Notes: generated by a model not told the origin, from the letters alone. A DNA stretch of 64,000 nt from Sphingobacteriales bacterium (GCA_027483645.1 JAIXUD010000002.1:124001-188000), one strand, 5' to 3'; shown: positions 9,856-19,123, numbered from the stretch's first letter. Numbers and translations are program-made.

Positions 9856-11748
9856 TCACCGCGCCGAAAACCTTCCATCCAACTCCCTAAAATCAAAGGT
9901 GCTGATGGTTTGCCTACCGCCGGGGGCAATGTAGGGCTGCTCGCAGGCGAAGAGCTCGTCTATGAGGGTTTTCATTTCCGTTACTGTGAGGCTTTGGCCG
10001 GCTTTGATGCTGGTTTGGCGGGCAAGGCTGCGGGCAAGGCTCTCGCGCTTGTCCAGCTTTAGTACGGCCAGGTTATTCTTGTAGTCTTCCAGCAGGCTCT
10101 CTACTATCTGTTGCTCGTTGCCGCCTTTAAGGTCGGCGGGCATGCCGTGGATTACAAAATCGTGGTTGCCGAACTCCTGTATATCGAAGCCGAGGGCGTT
10201 TATCTCCGGCAGCACCTCGCGCAGCAGGGCCGCATCTTGCGGGGCACACTCAATGGTTTGCGGGAAAAGCAATTGCTGGCTGCCCTGGTTGCGGTTGGCC
10301 ATGTGGCGCAGCACGTGCTCGTACTGTATGCGCTCGTGCGCGGCCTGTTGGTCAATGAGTATAAACCCGCTTCGTATGGGCGAAATGATGTAGCGGTTAT
10401 GCAATTGCGTGGGCGTGCGGTCTGCCGGGCCCTCAAACAGGCGCTCGGTGCCGCCCTCTACCTGCTCATGGCGCTCAAAGTCGCTCTCGAAGGTAATGCT
10501 GTCAGCGGTTTCCTTCTTTATCTCGGGTATATCGTATAGGTCTTCCCAGTGGCGGCGGTTGCTCTTTTGCAAGGGCTTGTCGCGGTGCGAGGGGCCACTG
10601 CCGGTGTAGCTAGGGTCGTTGCCGGCGCTGGGCACGGTGCGGAACTGCTGCGGGTCGTCTACCTTGGGCCAATCGCGGGGCTTGGTTTGGCTATCGTCGC
10701 CAAAGGCCTGTAGAATGTTGAAACCTTGTTCTTGGTTGAAATCCAACGACGGGGTTACGCTGTACTTGCCCAACGCATGGCGCACAGATACCCGCACAAA
10801 CCCGTAAACCGACCGCTCATCGTCGAACTTGATTTCTTGCTTGGTGGGGTGTACGTTGATGTCGATGCGGGTGGGGTCGATGTCGATATAGAGGCAGAAG
10901 AACGGGAAGTGCTCGCGCGGAATCAAATCCTCATAGTTCACAAACACCGCGTGGTTGAGGTAGTTGTTGCGTACGTAGCGGTTGTTAATGAAAAAGTACT
11001 GGTCGCCGCGGGTCTTTTTGGCCGAATCGGGCTTGCCGATAAACCCGTAGATGCGGATGAAATCCACCTGCTCCTCCACCTGCACCAGCCTGCCATCGTA
11101 CCCCTTGCCGAACATTCCCACAATGCGTTGCTTAACGTTGCCCGCCTTTAGGTGGAACAGCTCGTGCTCGTTGTGGTGCAGGCTAAAGCCCACGCTGGGG
11201 TGCGCCATGGCCACCCGCTGAAACTCCTCGATGATGTGCTTCAGCTCCACCGGGTTGCTCTTCAAGAAGTTGCGGCGCGCCGGTACGTTATAAAACAGGT
11301 TTTTGATGCTCAGGCTCGTGCCATCGGGGCACTGGCAGGGCTCCTGCTGTTTCACCTCGCTGCCCTCTATCCGTATGTAAGTGCCCAGCGTATCGCCGGT
11401 CTGTTTGGTTTTCAGTTCCACCTGCGCCACGGCGGCAATAGAAGCCAGCGCCTCGCCACGGAAACCCATGGTGCGGATGGCAAAGAGGTCGTCAATTTTT
11501 TTGATTTTGCTAGTAGCGTGGCGCTCGAAGCTCATTCGGGCATCCGTTTCGCTCATTCCGCAGCCATTGTCTACTACCTGAAGCAGGGTTTTGCCCGCAT
11601 CGCGCACAATCAGTTGCACCATGGTAGCCCCCGCGTCAATCGAATTCTCCAGTAACTCCTTCACCGCGCTCGCCGGCCGCTGAATCACCTCTCCCGCCGC
11701 AATCTGGTTGGCCAGGGCATCCGGCAGTAGCTGTATGATGTCCGCCAT
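9856..11748 (-). CDS. mutL: DNA mismatch repair protein MutL
   Basis: GHKL ATPase that couples MutS mismatch recognition to strand nicking. N-terminal ATPase motifs are clear: KELLENSIDAGAT, DNGCGM, GFRGEALASIAAV and a later DINVHPTKQEIKF. A poorly conserved acidic/polar linker follows, around residues 350-440. The C-terminal domain carries IDQQAAHERIQYE, which corresponds to the metal-binding DQHA(x)2E(x)4E endonuclease motif with His replaced by Gln; this Gln is common in Bacteroidota. Near the C terminus CEQPYIAPGGRQTIS replaces the CPHGRP-type motif. Length of 630 residues is normal. No adjacent mutS. Confidence 0.96.
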   Translation of the reverse strand: MADIIQLLPDALANQIAAGEVIQRPASAVKELLENSIDAGATMVQLIVRDAGKTLLQVVDNGCGMSETDARMSFERHATSKIKKIDDLFAIRTMGFRGEALASIAAVAQVELKTKQTGDTLGTYIRIEGSEVKQQEPCQCPDGTSLSIKNLFYNVPARRNFLKSNPVELKHIIEEFQRVAMAHPSVGFSLHHNEHELFHLKAGNVKQRIVGMFGKGYDGRLVQVEEQVDFIRIYGFIGKPDSAKKTRGDQYFFINNRYVRNNYLNHAVFVNYEDLIPREHFPFFCLYIDIDPTRIDINVHPTKQEIKFDDERSVYGFVRVSVRHALGKYSVTPSLDFNQEQGFNILQAFGDDSQTKPRDWPKVDDPQQFRTVPSAGNDPSYTGSGPSHRDKPLQKSNRRHWEDLYDIPEIKKETADSITFESDFERHEQVEGGTERLFEGPADRTPTQLHNRYIISPIRSGFILIDQQAAHERIQYEHVLRHMANRNQGSQQLLFPQTIECAPQDAALLREVLPEINALGFDIQEFGNHDFVIHGMPADLKGGNEQQIVESLLEDYKNNLAVLKLDKRESLARSLARQTSIKAGQSLTVTEMKTLIDELFACEQPYIAPGGRQTISTFDFRELDGRFSAR

Positions 11749-11900
11749 TTTGTTTGCTCCTCTTCTGGGTTGTTTGGAAGGGGTGTAAAGTTAGGGAGAA
11801 TAGTCGATGGTTTGAAGTAGATATTTTAAGCTTGCAGCAAAAGTAGAAGCAGGTGAGATTAGATTAGCAATGTTGAGGATTATAATACTGATCGCAGCGG

Positions 11901-12671
11901 TTAGGACTTATAGCAGTTCTCGTTATGATACTTTAGCAAATCAACATCTGGCAAAAATCGCGATGGAAGGATTATTGATTGGTTATCGAAGTTATGGAAA
12001 TATTGACTCGCGTAATCAGATTTTTCTATCAATAATTGAGGCGATACTTTGATGATATAATCTGGAGTTATTGTCAAATAGCCAAGTTCAAATGCTCTAT
12101 CATGAAGAGCATTGACCGCAATACCATTTCGGGGGTTCATTCTGTTTTTTTCATCTACTCCCCATGGGCTTATATGCCCTGCAATTAAGAAATCTCTATT
12201 GCTAATGCCGGTTATACAGCAAGTGTCATTATATGCTGACAGTACTGCTTTCCTAAAAAAATTCTGATTAACTCTTGCTTTAATTAACTGTTCGCGAGTT
12301 CGTCCTTCTAAACGTTTTTCTATCTCTGAAATCTCATTTAGTTCTTCAATAGTTTTATGGTTTTTCTTTGCCAGTAATAACTCGCTTTCATATGCCAGCA
12401 CATCCCAATGATGAAAAAACTCTTCCCAGATAGCTTTATCTAGCTTACTTGTATTGGCAGCGCCTTTTATTCCGCGCGCTTGCAAACTAGGATCAAGGCT
12501 CGCAAAATTGACTAGTTTATATGCAACTGCATTGGGAGTTCTATTTAATAAGGAAGCTAATTTTACTATATGTGGATTTCGACTATGCAGTCGCCCAAAA
12601 GGTAATTTGCAATAAAGATTTATAGCTAGGATTAGTTCTTCTCTGTTCCACAAAGTTTGCCCTTCTTTCAT
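11901..12671 (-). CDS. HNH endonuclease (HNH_2 type)
   Basis: A 256-residue protein. The N-terminal part has a helical region with a PNAVAYKL stretch, as in many stand-alone HNH nucleases of Bacteroidota. The catalytic module is at about residues 150-200: CCITGISNRDFLIAGHISPW, then NPRNGIAVNALHDRAFE, which gives the two histidines and the asparagine of the beta-beta-alpha-metal fold. The cysteine pair CC and GH follow the HNH_2 pattern (PF13391). The gene is AT-richer than its neighbours. Only 8 bp upstream is a 51-residue zinc-ribbon gene on the same strand, so they are probably cotranscribed. A role as a restriction or defence nuclease is possible but not shown. Confidence 0.82.
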   Translation of the reverse strand: MKEGQTLWNREELILAINLYCKLPFGRLHSRNPHIVKLASLLNRTPNAVAYKLVNFASLDPSLQARGIKGAANTSKLDKAIWEEFFHHWDVLAYESELLLAKKNHKTIEELNEISEIEKRLEGRTREQLIKARVNQNFFRKAVLSAYNDTCCITGISNRDFLIAGHISPWGVDEKNRMNPRNGIAVNALHDRAFELGYLTITPDYIIKVSPQLLIEKSDYASQYFHNFDNQSIILPSRFLPDVDLLKYHNENCYKS

Positions 12672-12679
12672 ACTTTAAT

Positions 12680-12835
12680 TTATTCTACGAGTTCAAATTC
12701 AAAATGGCACTTATTAGACGGGCATTTATGGTGTTGGTATATAATGGGGTATACCTTTTCTAATATTATCTCCGTTCTGGCTCCGCACTTAGGACAAGTG
12801 CTTGTTTGATCCGAAAATATGTAGGTTTCAAGCAT
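12680..12835 (-). CDS. Small zinc-ribbon protein, 51 residues, upstream of the HNH gene
   Basis: Reading the minus strand from the ATG at 12835 gives a 51-codon frame that ends 8 bp before the ATG of the HNH nuclease gene. The product has one CPKC knuckle at about residues 14-17 and a second CPSNKC at about residues 38-43, separated by 20 residues, so it is a typical zinc ribbon; the tail HFEFELVE is acidic. The arrangement suggests an operon in which the ribbon protein is made first. The function is unknown; ribbon partners of nucleases can bind DNA or modulate activity. The Cys spacing makes a chance frame unlikely. Confidence 0.62.
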   Translation of the reverse strand: MLETYIFSDQTSTCPKCGARTEIILEKVYPIIYQHHKCPSNKCHFEFELVE

Positions 12836-13479
12836 GTTTAAATTATTTCACTAAATTGACAATTCTTTTCGAAGTTTTATTTACATCACAGACTAACCAG
12901 TCATTGTAACAATTAAAAAATTGTCAAAAACTTTGACAATAAAATTATTGCCAACTCCCAACCGCACCAGCTCTTTAGCGTTCGGACGAAGCTTAACCAA
13001 CTCCTCCGCAAACCAGCAACACCCACCCCATCGCCAGCAAGTCGTCTGACCGCATATTGCGAAGCTTGGTATTGAAAATCAATGGTTTGTGTTGATAATG
13101 GTGCGCAACCCCCACAAAACCAACTCCTTACATCTTCCGTAAGCCATCACCCTGAAACCGTTGCCACCACTCACTTCTTGGACGACAAAATGAATGGTCG
13201 ACAGACGACGGACGACAGACCACAGTTGCTGCAAGCGATGAGAATATGAAGCAGCTCCCCTCCCTGCCTACCGGCAGGCAGGCTTCGCGTGGCGTTTTTG
13301 AGCGTTTGGCCAAGGAGGGGTTGGGGGTGGTCGCCGCAAACCCGCCTAAAACCTCACTTCGTGGACGACAAAACCCAAAATCAGACACAAGATATCAGAC
13401 ACAAGACACAAGACTACTTCAAACTATCGACTAACATGGTTCAATTTTTGCACCTACAAAATTCATATCTTACATCCCT
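12836..13479. other. Gene-free stretch with repeats
   Basis: 644 bp without a convincing gene. It holds a perfect CCTGCC/GGCAGG hairpin at about 13262-13284, two copies of a cACTTCkTGGACGACAAAA word (about 13170 and 13355), a GGACGACAGACC-type array at 13196-13225 and a run of the word agACACAAGA at 13381-13417. Open frames seen here on both strands follow the repeats and are not protein-like. Confidence 0.6.
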
Positions 13480-14082
13480 ATGAGGAACGGAGCGGTTTTA
13501 CTATTAATGATGACGATTGCCCTTGCCAGTTGCGATAACAGCAAGATTGGGGAGGAGGAGCGCGATGGGCTGGTGCAGGCTAGCATCGAGAAGTATTACC
13601 AGGAGCATGGGGCACATAAAACGGGGTACGAGTTTGTGTCGCTGGAGGTGATTAATACGGTGTATTATAAGGATAATATCGAGTTCCGCCGCAAGTACAT
13701 CCAAAAGGAGATTGACCACAACCGCGGTATGCTGGAGATTGCAACCCTAAAGCAGGATACCTTCCCTACCGTAAACTTTGCTGATAAGATTGCCGAGTAC
13801 CAAGGCAAGTTGGATAAGTATGAGCAGTTGCTGGCGGGCATCGATAGCCTTGATAAGGCGCTGGGCGATGAGGTAAAGGAGGTGGCGAGCTACACGTACC
13901 TCTTTAAGTGCAAAGAGCACAACGAGCAGGGCCAGCAGATTGAGAAGGCCTATTACGTGCAAACGGATCCTGGCTATGGGGTGCTGCGCTTTACGGATAA
14001 CAAGGAAGACCTTTTCCCCAACCCGAACGATTTCCCTGGCTACCATGATATGGCGGCCAAGATATTGGTGGACCCTTATTAG
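13480..14082 (+). CDS. Hypothetical lipoprotein
   Basis: A 200-residue protein with a type II signal peptide: MRNGAVLLLMMTIALASC, with the lipobox LASC giving a lipidated cysteine at position 18. After processing it would be anchored in the inner or outer membrane. The mature part is hydrophilic, with a predicted helical stretch around residues 75-125 (repeated Glu/Lys/Leu, possible coiled coil), followed by a beta-rich end containing YVQTDPGYGVLRFTDN. No known domain is recognised. The gene is monocistronic, with repeats upstream and a dispersed 50-bp repeat downstream. Confidence 0.78.
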   Translation: MRNGAVLLLMMTIALASCDNSKIGEEERDGLVQASIEKYYQEHGAHKTGYEFVSLEVINTVYYKDNIEFRRKYIQKEIDHNRGMLEIATLKQDTFPTVNFADKIAEYQGKLDKYEQLLAGIDSLDKALGDEVKEVASYTYLFKCKEHNEQGQQIEKAYYVQTDPGYGVLRFTDNKEDLFPNPNDFPGYHDMAAKILVDPY

Positions 14083-14110
14083 GCTCGGGATATTAACCTA
14101 GGTCTGATTG

Positions 14111-14166
14111 TGTTTTGCCACCTACATTGTGGATGGTTCGTAGTTCGACTGCACTCACTATGACAT
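14111..14166. repeat. Dispersed repeat copy 1 (TTTTGCCACCTACATT...ATGACA)
   Basis: This segment matches, in opposite orientation, the sequence at about 45121-45172. Shared parts include GTTTTGCCACCTACATT, GGATGGTTCG and CACTCACyATGACA. It lies between two convergent genes, the lipoprotein gene and hemW. Confidence 0.7.
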
Positions 14167-14238
14167 CTGCTAACCATGACACAATGAAGGTCTCTGAATA
14201 CTATCAAAACTGTTTGGAAGTCTAAACGGTATAATATT

Positions 14239-15366
14239 TCACACCCAAAACAAATCGCTAATCAGTGTATCGGCAATCAAGCGGCCAGGGGTGGTAAGGA
14301 TAAGATGATCATTGAACAAAATCACTTTGCCTTCAATAATATAGGGCGATACATCCATTAGCAACTGCTTACGAGCGGGCTCGCCAAATTGCAACGCCAC
14401 TTCCGGTAAAGGCACGCCCCACATGGTGCGTAGGCGCGTCATCAGGAACTCATTGTATTGGTCGGCAATGCTTAGGGTTTCTGTTTCGTGGTAGGGCTCG
14501 CCAGCATTAATAGCTTTAACATACTTATTGTTGTTTGCCACGTTCCAGCGGCGGCTATTGCCGTTGTAGGAGTGTGCTGCAGGGCCCACGCCCAAATAAG
14601 GCTTACCCTTCCAATAGCTGCTGTTGTGGCGGGCATAGTGGCCGTCTCGGGCCAGGTTGCTTATCTCGTAGTGCTCATAGCCAGCGGCGGTAGTCATTTC
14701 GGTAAGCATCAAAAAGTGCTTGTTTGCCGCCTCATCATCTACCGCAGGGGCGGTACCTTTCTTTACCATGTGGTTGAGGGCAGTACCCGTTTCTACGGTA
14801 AGGCAGTAGGCAGATAGGTGCTGCGGGCGTAGTTTTAGCGCAGTTTGCAGGTTTCGCTCCCAATCGGCATCGGTGCCGGTGGGCATGGCATATATCAAGT
14901 CAATTGAAATCGCCTCAAAACCCTTATCCTGTGCCAATTGTACGCAATAGGCCGCCTCTTGTGCATTATGGGCACGGTTCATATACCGCAAGTCCTCATC
15001 GCGAAAAGACTGTATGCCCACGCTCAACCGATTTACGGGTGTTTGCCGCAGCTCATCCAAGTAGGTGGACGTAAGGTCGTCAGGATTGGCCTCTAGGGTA
15101 ATCTCTGGGTTATCACCAATATGGTAGTGCTTATTGAGCGTGTCAAAAATCCTATCCAGTTCCGCCCGATTAAGCATCGAGGGTGTGCCCCCGCCGAAGT
15201 AAATAGTCTCCACCGTTTGCCCAGCCAACTCGCTTTGGCGCTGCGTAAGCTCCAATAGCATGGCATCCACTAGGGCTTCCTTCCCGCTCAAGTTGGTACT
15301 GAAGTGGAAGTTGCAATAATGGCAAGCTTGTTTGCAAAAAGGGATATGGAGGTATATGCCGGACAA
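14239..15366 (-). CDS. hemW: Radical SAM heme chaperone HemW
   Basis: A 375-residue member of the HemN/HemW family, formerly annotated as oxygen-independent coproporphyrinogen III oxidase. The radical SAM cluster motif is CKQACHYC near the start, preceded by YLHIPFC. Further family motifs are YFGGGTPSML, ANPDDLT, RLSVGIQSF and AYCLTVETGT. The protein lacks the extra N-terminal cysteine extension of true HemN, so the HemW role of heme transfer is more likely. A perfect -7 box (minus-strand TAATTTTG, 15405-15412) lies about 40 bp upstream. Confidence 0.92.
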   Translation of the reverse strand: MSGIYLHIPFCKQACHYCNFHFSTNLSGKEALVDAMLLELTQRQSELAGQTVETIYFGGGTPSMLNRAELDRIFDTLNKHYHIGDNPEITLEANPDDLTSTYLDELRQTPVNRLSVGIQSFRDEDLRYMNRAHNAQEAAYCVQLAQDKGFEAISIDLIYAMPTGTDADWERNLQTALKLRPQHLSAYCLTVETGTALNHMVKKGTAPAVDDEAANKHFLMLTEMTTAAGYEHYEISNLARDGHYARHNSSYWKGKPYLGVGPAAHSYNGNSRRWNVANNNKYVKAINAGEPYHETETLSIADQYNEFLMTRLRTMWGVPLPEVALQFGEPARKQLLMDVSPYIIEGKVILFNDHLILTTPGRLIADTLISDLFWV

Positions 15367-15404
15367 GGATTGGTTTCAGGTAGGAATATGTAACGGTGGT
15401 GGTG

Positions 15405-15412
15405 CAAAATTA
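15405..15412 (-). promoter_or_regulatory. -7 promoter box of hemW
   Basis: The minus strand reads TAATTTTG, a match to TAnnTTTG, with its downstream edge 38 bp before the ATG at 15366. No clear -33 TTTG is seen. Confidence 0.4.
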
Positions 15413-15546
15413 ATCAATTTGGTCGCGAAAGCCTTTAGGCATTTTTCGCCCGGTTACATTTCTCATAATACCTTTTACTTGTCGTCCCCATGCCGAGGAT
15501 GAAATATTATGGCAAGTCTGAAGACCTCTGCGGGAGATCCTTATTA

Positions 15547-16932
15547 TTACTTTCTATAAGGGATTTTAGAAGCGACAATATTTATTGAATTAACATCTAA
15601 GCCGTAATGCTCTAGAACTTTCTTAATCCCTTCTATAGTTTCCTGTTTCTCATGTACCGCAGGACCAACAATTATTTCCTTAATAGGAATTTTGTTATTG
15701 CCAAAGTCTAACTCAACAAATGGAATAATTCTCTTGTTTTTTTCAAAAGTATTAACTTTCTTTCCTTGGCCTTTCGTATCCTGCTGCCAAAACAATCTGA
15801 ATTCTTTCTCTTCAAAAAAAGAACTATCTTTCAGGTCTTGTATCCTAAAGAAGATTTGCTCACAAATATCATTAAGAGTATTTAATTTATCCACTTGGTT
15901 AGAAAATTCTTCGAACCTCATATCGGATTCCAAGTATAATTTACATATGTCCAAAATTTTACGTCGAACGTCATAGCAAACTCGATGATAATCATAATCG
16001 AGTGATCCGTTTAACAAAGAAAAGTTTTGACTGGTGGTATTATTTTGATAAAGCAGATTTAACAATTCAACGCTATCAAATCCAATGCATATCCCCTCCC
16101 CATCATCACCATATGCCCTCCATTGGCTCAAGAGATCTCTTTCCTTGCTAAAACAAGTCACAAAACAATCTAACTTTTTATATTCATCTATTCGCTTTTT
16201 TATAAACTCAAGGATATCCAAAACACGATCAGAGTCATTAAAACTTGTTATGCTAGCAACGGCCTCTTCAAAAACCATAAACCATATTTTATGTTCGTTT
16301 TTATCATTTAATCTTTTTAAATCACAGGCGCGCAAGGAGTTTGTTTTTAAAACTTCATTGATAGTGCTGAAACTAGTATAATGGTAAAGAATTTTATCGT
16401 CCTTAAAAACCATACCACTTTTTATTAAAACAAAATTTTCATCATAGTTACTGATGTAATTCAACGTTTTAATTCTTTCTTCGTAAATGTCAATCATTTC
16501 ACGTTGGCCGCCCTCTGCTATCAATGACTGTAGCTTGATCTGCTCTGCAACGTATATTTCAAATAATCGTTCTATTTGAAATGCATACAACTCATCCAGT
16601 TGTTTTACTAATGTTTCGGTTGCGATAATTTTGAAAGTAGATTTAAATGATTTATCAAGAAAAATTGTGTTTGACTTCACAATTTCAAATTTTGAGGAAA
16701 ACGAGCTTACGCATAAGGCAAATAACAACTCCCAGTCAAAGTCTTCCGTTAATCCTTTCGGATGTTCGATAGCTTGATAGTAAGGGATAAATTTTGAAAC
16801 ATAGTCAGTATACCAAACTTGGTTTTTTATACCTAGAGGTACTTTGCCGTAAAAGTTTTCATAAGTATTGATAACTTCATTTTCGAAGCCGTTTCGTAAT
16901 TTTTCAATATATATATCAAAATCGAATTGCAT
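15547..16932 (-). CDS. DUF2971 domain protein
   Basis: A 461-residue protein. The N-terminal 160 residues are helical and without known motif. From about residue 180 the DUF2971 domain begins: ILYHYTSFSTINEVLKTNSL, then LKRLNDKNEHK, CFVTCFSKERDLLSQWRAYGDDGEGICIGFD and a C-terminal FFEEKEFRLFW. DUF2971 is a family of unknown function whose genes often lie in mobile or defence-rich regions. The gene is clearly AT-richer than hemW and the sterol-desaturase gene on either side and uses different codons, a sign of horizontal transfer. The minus-strand TATCTTTA at 16967-16974 is a near-match to the -7 box. Confidence 0.85.
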   Translation of the reverse strand: MQFDFDIYIEKLRNGFENEVINTYENFYGKVPLGIKNQVWYTDYVSKFIPYYQAIEHPKGLTEDFDWELLFALCVSSFSSKFEIVKSNTIFLDKSFKSTFKIIATETLVKQLDELYAFQIERLFEIYVAEQIKLQSLIAEGGQREMIDIYEERIKTLNYISNYDENFVLIKSGMVFKDDKILYHYTSFSTINEVLKTNSLRACDLKRLNDKNEHKIWFMVFEEAVASITSFNDSDRVLDILEFIKKRIDEYKKLDCFVTCFSKERDLLSQWRAYGDDGEGICIGFDSVELLNLLYQNNTTSQNFSLLNGSLDYDYHRVCYDVRRKILDICKLYLESDMRFEEFSNQVDKLNTLNDICEQIFFRIQDLKDSSFFEEKEFRLFWQQDTKGQGKKVNTFEKNKRIIPFVELDFGNNKIPIKEIIVGPAVHEKQETIEGIKKVLEHYGLDVNSINIVASKIPYRK

Positions 16933-17183
16933 TGTTGCAGTTTAAATGTTGTTCATTAAAGATAATTAATAACTTCGTTTTAAAAAATTCAAGTCCCCAT
17001 TCAACATAAATAGTACCTTCCCCCAAAAGCCAAATTACTCTCCAAGTGAATCAATAGCATAAGGGTTTATTGTAATTATGGCCGTCGCAATATCATTGAA
17101 TCTATATTAAGAGAGTCATTCTCACATGAATCAAAATTAGTGAATTATTGATGCTACAAATGTGAACCTCTGAAACTTCCTCT
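16933..17183. other. AT-rich spacer
   Basis: AT-rich spacer upstream of the DUF2971 gene. Apart from the near-promoter at 16967-16974 I see nothing in it. The duplicated outer-membrane-protein fragment starts at its right edge. Confidence 0.4.
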
Positions 17184-17350
17184 CCCCTTTAATTTCCCTA
17201 ATTTAGCATCAAACCCCCTGACCCCACTCAATTAATGCGCCTGCTGCTCTTCATCGCCATGCTGCTGCCCCTGAGCATATTTGCACAAGGCAACTGGCAA
17301 TTGCAGCTTCGCCCGCAAAACTAGAATGTGGCGTTTTTTACCAAGAAACT
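17184..17350 (+). pseudogene. Truncated duplicate of the 5' end of the outer-membrane protein gene
   Basis: This segment repeats the region 19231-19393, including about 50 bp of upstream sequence (TTTCCCTAATTTAGCATCAA) and the first codons. The ATG at 17235 opens MRLLLFIAMLLPLSIFAQ, the same signal peptide as the intact gene, and continues GNWQLQLRPQ, but a TAG at 17322 replaces a Lys codon. Homology ends near 17350, just before the 3' end of the sterol-desaturase gene. The rest of the gene is absent. Confidence 0.85.
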
Positions 17351-17361
17351 ATAGTCAACCC

Positions 17362-18573
17362 TCACTGCGTCCCGTCCAATATCAAAAACTCCTTCGTAAT
17401 GGGTGGCTTGTAATAGATGGAGCCGAAGATGATTTTGAAACGGACGCGCCAGCTTTTGTTCATCCGCAGCTCGTACCCAATTTGCACAATGCCGCTAAAG
17501 ATGATGCGGAACGGGTTGTGCGATATAGGCGGTGTATTGGTAAGCCCTAGGGGAGGGGCCTCGTCGTATGGTGCCCTGTAAGTGCCAAATAGGCGGTCCC
17601 ACATCATAAAGGGGCCTGCACCCACATTTATCACTTGGTCGCCATCTTTGGCGGAGTGGTGCATGAGGTGGTATACGCCCCTGTCACCATAAAAGTGGCT
17701 TAGGTGACGTACGATGAAGTTTTTGTGGGCAAACGGATAATGCACAATGGAGTGGTTGAAAATCTCGAGCCAATAGCCCAGCAAAAAGTACAAGCTCAGT
17801 TCCATAACCAACGGCTCGGCATACACGAGTTTGGATACGATAAGCGCGACCAAACCAAACGGCAACGCCAACAAAAACTCAAACGCAAAGGCTGGCGGTG
17901 CCGCCAGTGGGTGCAAAAACTCCGGGCAATGGTGGCAGCGGTGGAACACATACCAAACAAACCTTGACTGATGCGATAGCCAATGCACGAAATACAACGG
18001 CAAGGAGGCTACGCTAATGGTAATACCCAACGCCAACCAGTATGATTTTACATTGAATAGCGACGGAATGTGGCTTTTTGTCCAGCCTTCGATGCCTAGA
18101 AAAACATCCTGCGCAATATTGGTATTGGCTAGTTGGTAGCCCGATAAGGTGAGTATGCCCGCTATGCCAAACAACAGTGCAAAACTGGCGATGGTAGCAA
18201 TAACAAACGACGAAAAGTAGGTAACAAAGTAATGGGCAAAAGCTTGCTCGCCGAGTACTTTCTTCGATTGTATGTAGCTAGCGATAATGACCGTGATGCG
18301 TATGGCAACACACAACATGGCCAAGCCTACCCATAGCTGCGGAAACCAAGGCTTCAAGCTACTGCTGCCTGATGGCAAATCGCCGCCTTTGGTAAAGAAG
18401 GTCCATACGTGGGTAAGGTTAAACGGCGCTGACTCGGGGTGCACGCCAAACAGCACTTCTGCCGAAACATATACTACCGCTATCAAAACAATGGCAACAG
18501 CAATAATGCCCAGGTAGGAAGGCTTTACTTCGCCGTACTCTATGTTCCAATATTTATGCAGTAGTTGTTTCAT
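17362..18573 (-). CDS. Sterol desaturase / fatty acid hydroxylase superfamily protein
   Basis: A 403-residue integral membrane di-iron oxygenase. Around six hydrophobic segments precede and surround the histidine boxes HWLSH, HRCHH and, further on, HLMHH, with another H in NHSIVHYPF. These bind two irons at the cytoplasmic face. Family members hydroxylate or desaturate sterols, carotenoids, fatty acids or ether lipids; no specific substrate can be assigned. The gene is single, on the minus strand, and lies between the broken and the intact copies of the outer-membrane protein gene. Confidence 0.9.
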   Translation of the reverse strand: MKQLLHKYWNIEYGEVKPSYLGIIAVAIVLIAVVYVSAEVLFGVHPESAPFNLTHVWTFFTKGGDLPSGSSSLKPWFPQLWVGLAMLCVAIRITVIIASYIQSKKVLGEQAFAHYFVTYFSSFVIATIASFALLFGIAGILTLSGYQLANTNIAQDVFLGIEGWTKSHIPSLFNVKSYWLALGITISVASLPLYFVHWLSHQSRFVWYVFHRCHHCPEFLHPLAAPPAFAFEFLLALPFGLVALIVSKLVYAEPLVMELSLYFLLGYWLEIFNHSIVHYPFAHKNFIVRHLSHFYGDRGVYHLMHHSAKDGDQVINVGAGPFMMWDRLFGTYRAPYDEAPPLGLTNTPPISHNPFRIIFSGIVQIGYELRMNKSWRVRFKIIFGSIYYKPPITKEFLILDGTQ

Positions 18574-18943
18574 GGTGCGGGCGCTCGGTAATAACCAGAC
18601 CTCAATTTAATGAAAGGGAAGGGAATATGGAAATGTGGCTTAATGCCTATTTCCTTATGAGGTTGCTAAAAAGATAACAATGTTTTAGGTAGTGAAATAA
18701 TTTGATGCTGCCCTATCAACCTTGGAAATCCGGAATGTCGTGCCGGATTTACAAACATGGAATTGAATTCTTAGTTTAATAAGCTTTTTCCCTACATGTA
18801 TAAAGATTCTGTATCTTTACAGTAGATTGTTTCTTCTTACAAAGAACGGTCAGAATAATTTTGAGCTGAAGAGCTATAAACTACGTGCCGATCATCCTTT
18901 CCCAGGCAGAATAAGTGGAAAGGTCACTCGTAAATCTTTAAAT

Positions 18944-19123
18944 ATGGATAACCATATTTTGGAGATCGGCACAGAAATATTAAACAGCCATTTGTCTGCC
19001 GACTCCTTGTTAATTGTGTTATTGTTAATGGCTGCCGTTAGGTGGTCAAGAGTTAGAATTGAGTTGAAACATAAAAGTTTCGAACTCAAAATTTGTGGCA
19101 ACTGTAAAACTAAGAAACATTAG
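18944..19123 (+). CDS. Possible small membrane protein, 59 residues
   Basis: A candidate short gene from the ATG at 18944: MDNHILEIGTEILNSHLSADSL, then a hydrophobic helix (LLIVLLLMAAVRW), then a basic tail ending in CGNCKTKKH. The same frame extends upstream to a TTG at 18827, which sits 8 bp behind a TATCTTTA box, so a 98-residue product is also possible. A strong plus-strand terminator 20 bp after the stop shows that something here is transcribed. No homologue is recognised; a small RNA would fit the same boundaries. Confidence 0.42.
   Translation: MDNHILEIGTEILNSHLSADSLLIVLLLMAAVRWSRVRIELKHKSFELKICGNCKTKKH

Noticed and set aside
13128-13434. Short frames on both strands in the 13.1-13.4 kb spacer
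   Set aside because: They follow GGACGAC and ACACAAGA repeat words and a CCTGCC hairpin and have no protein features.
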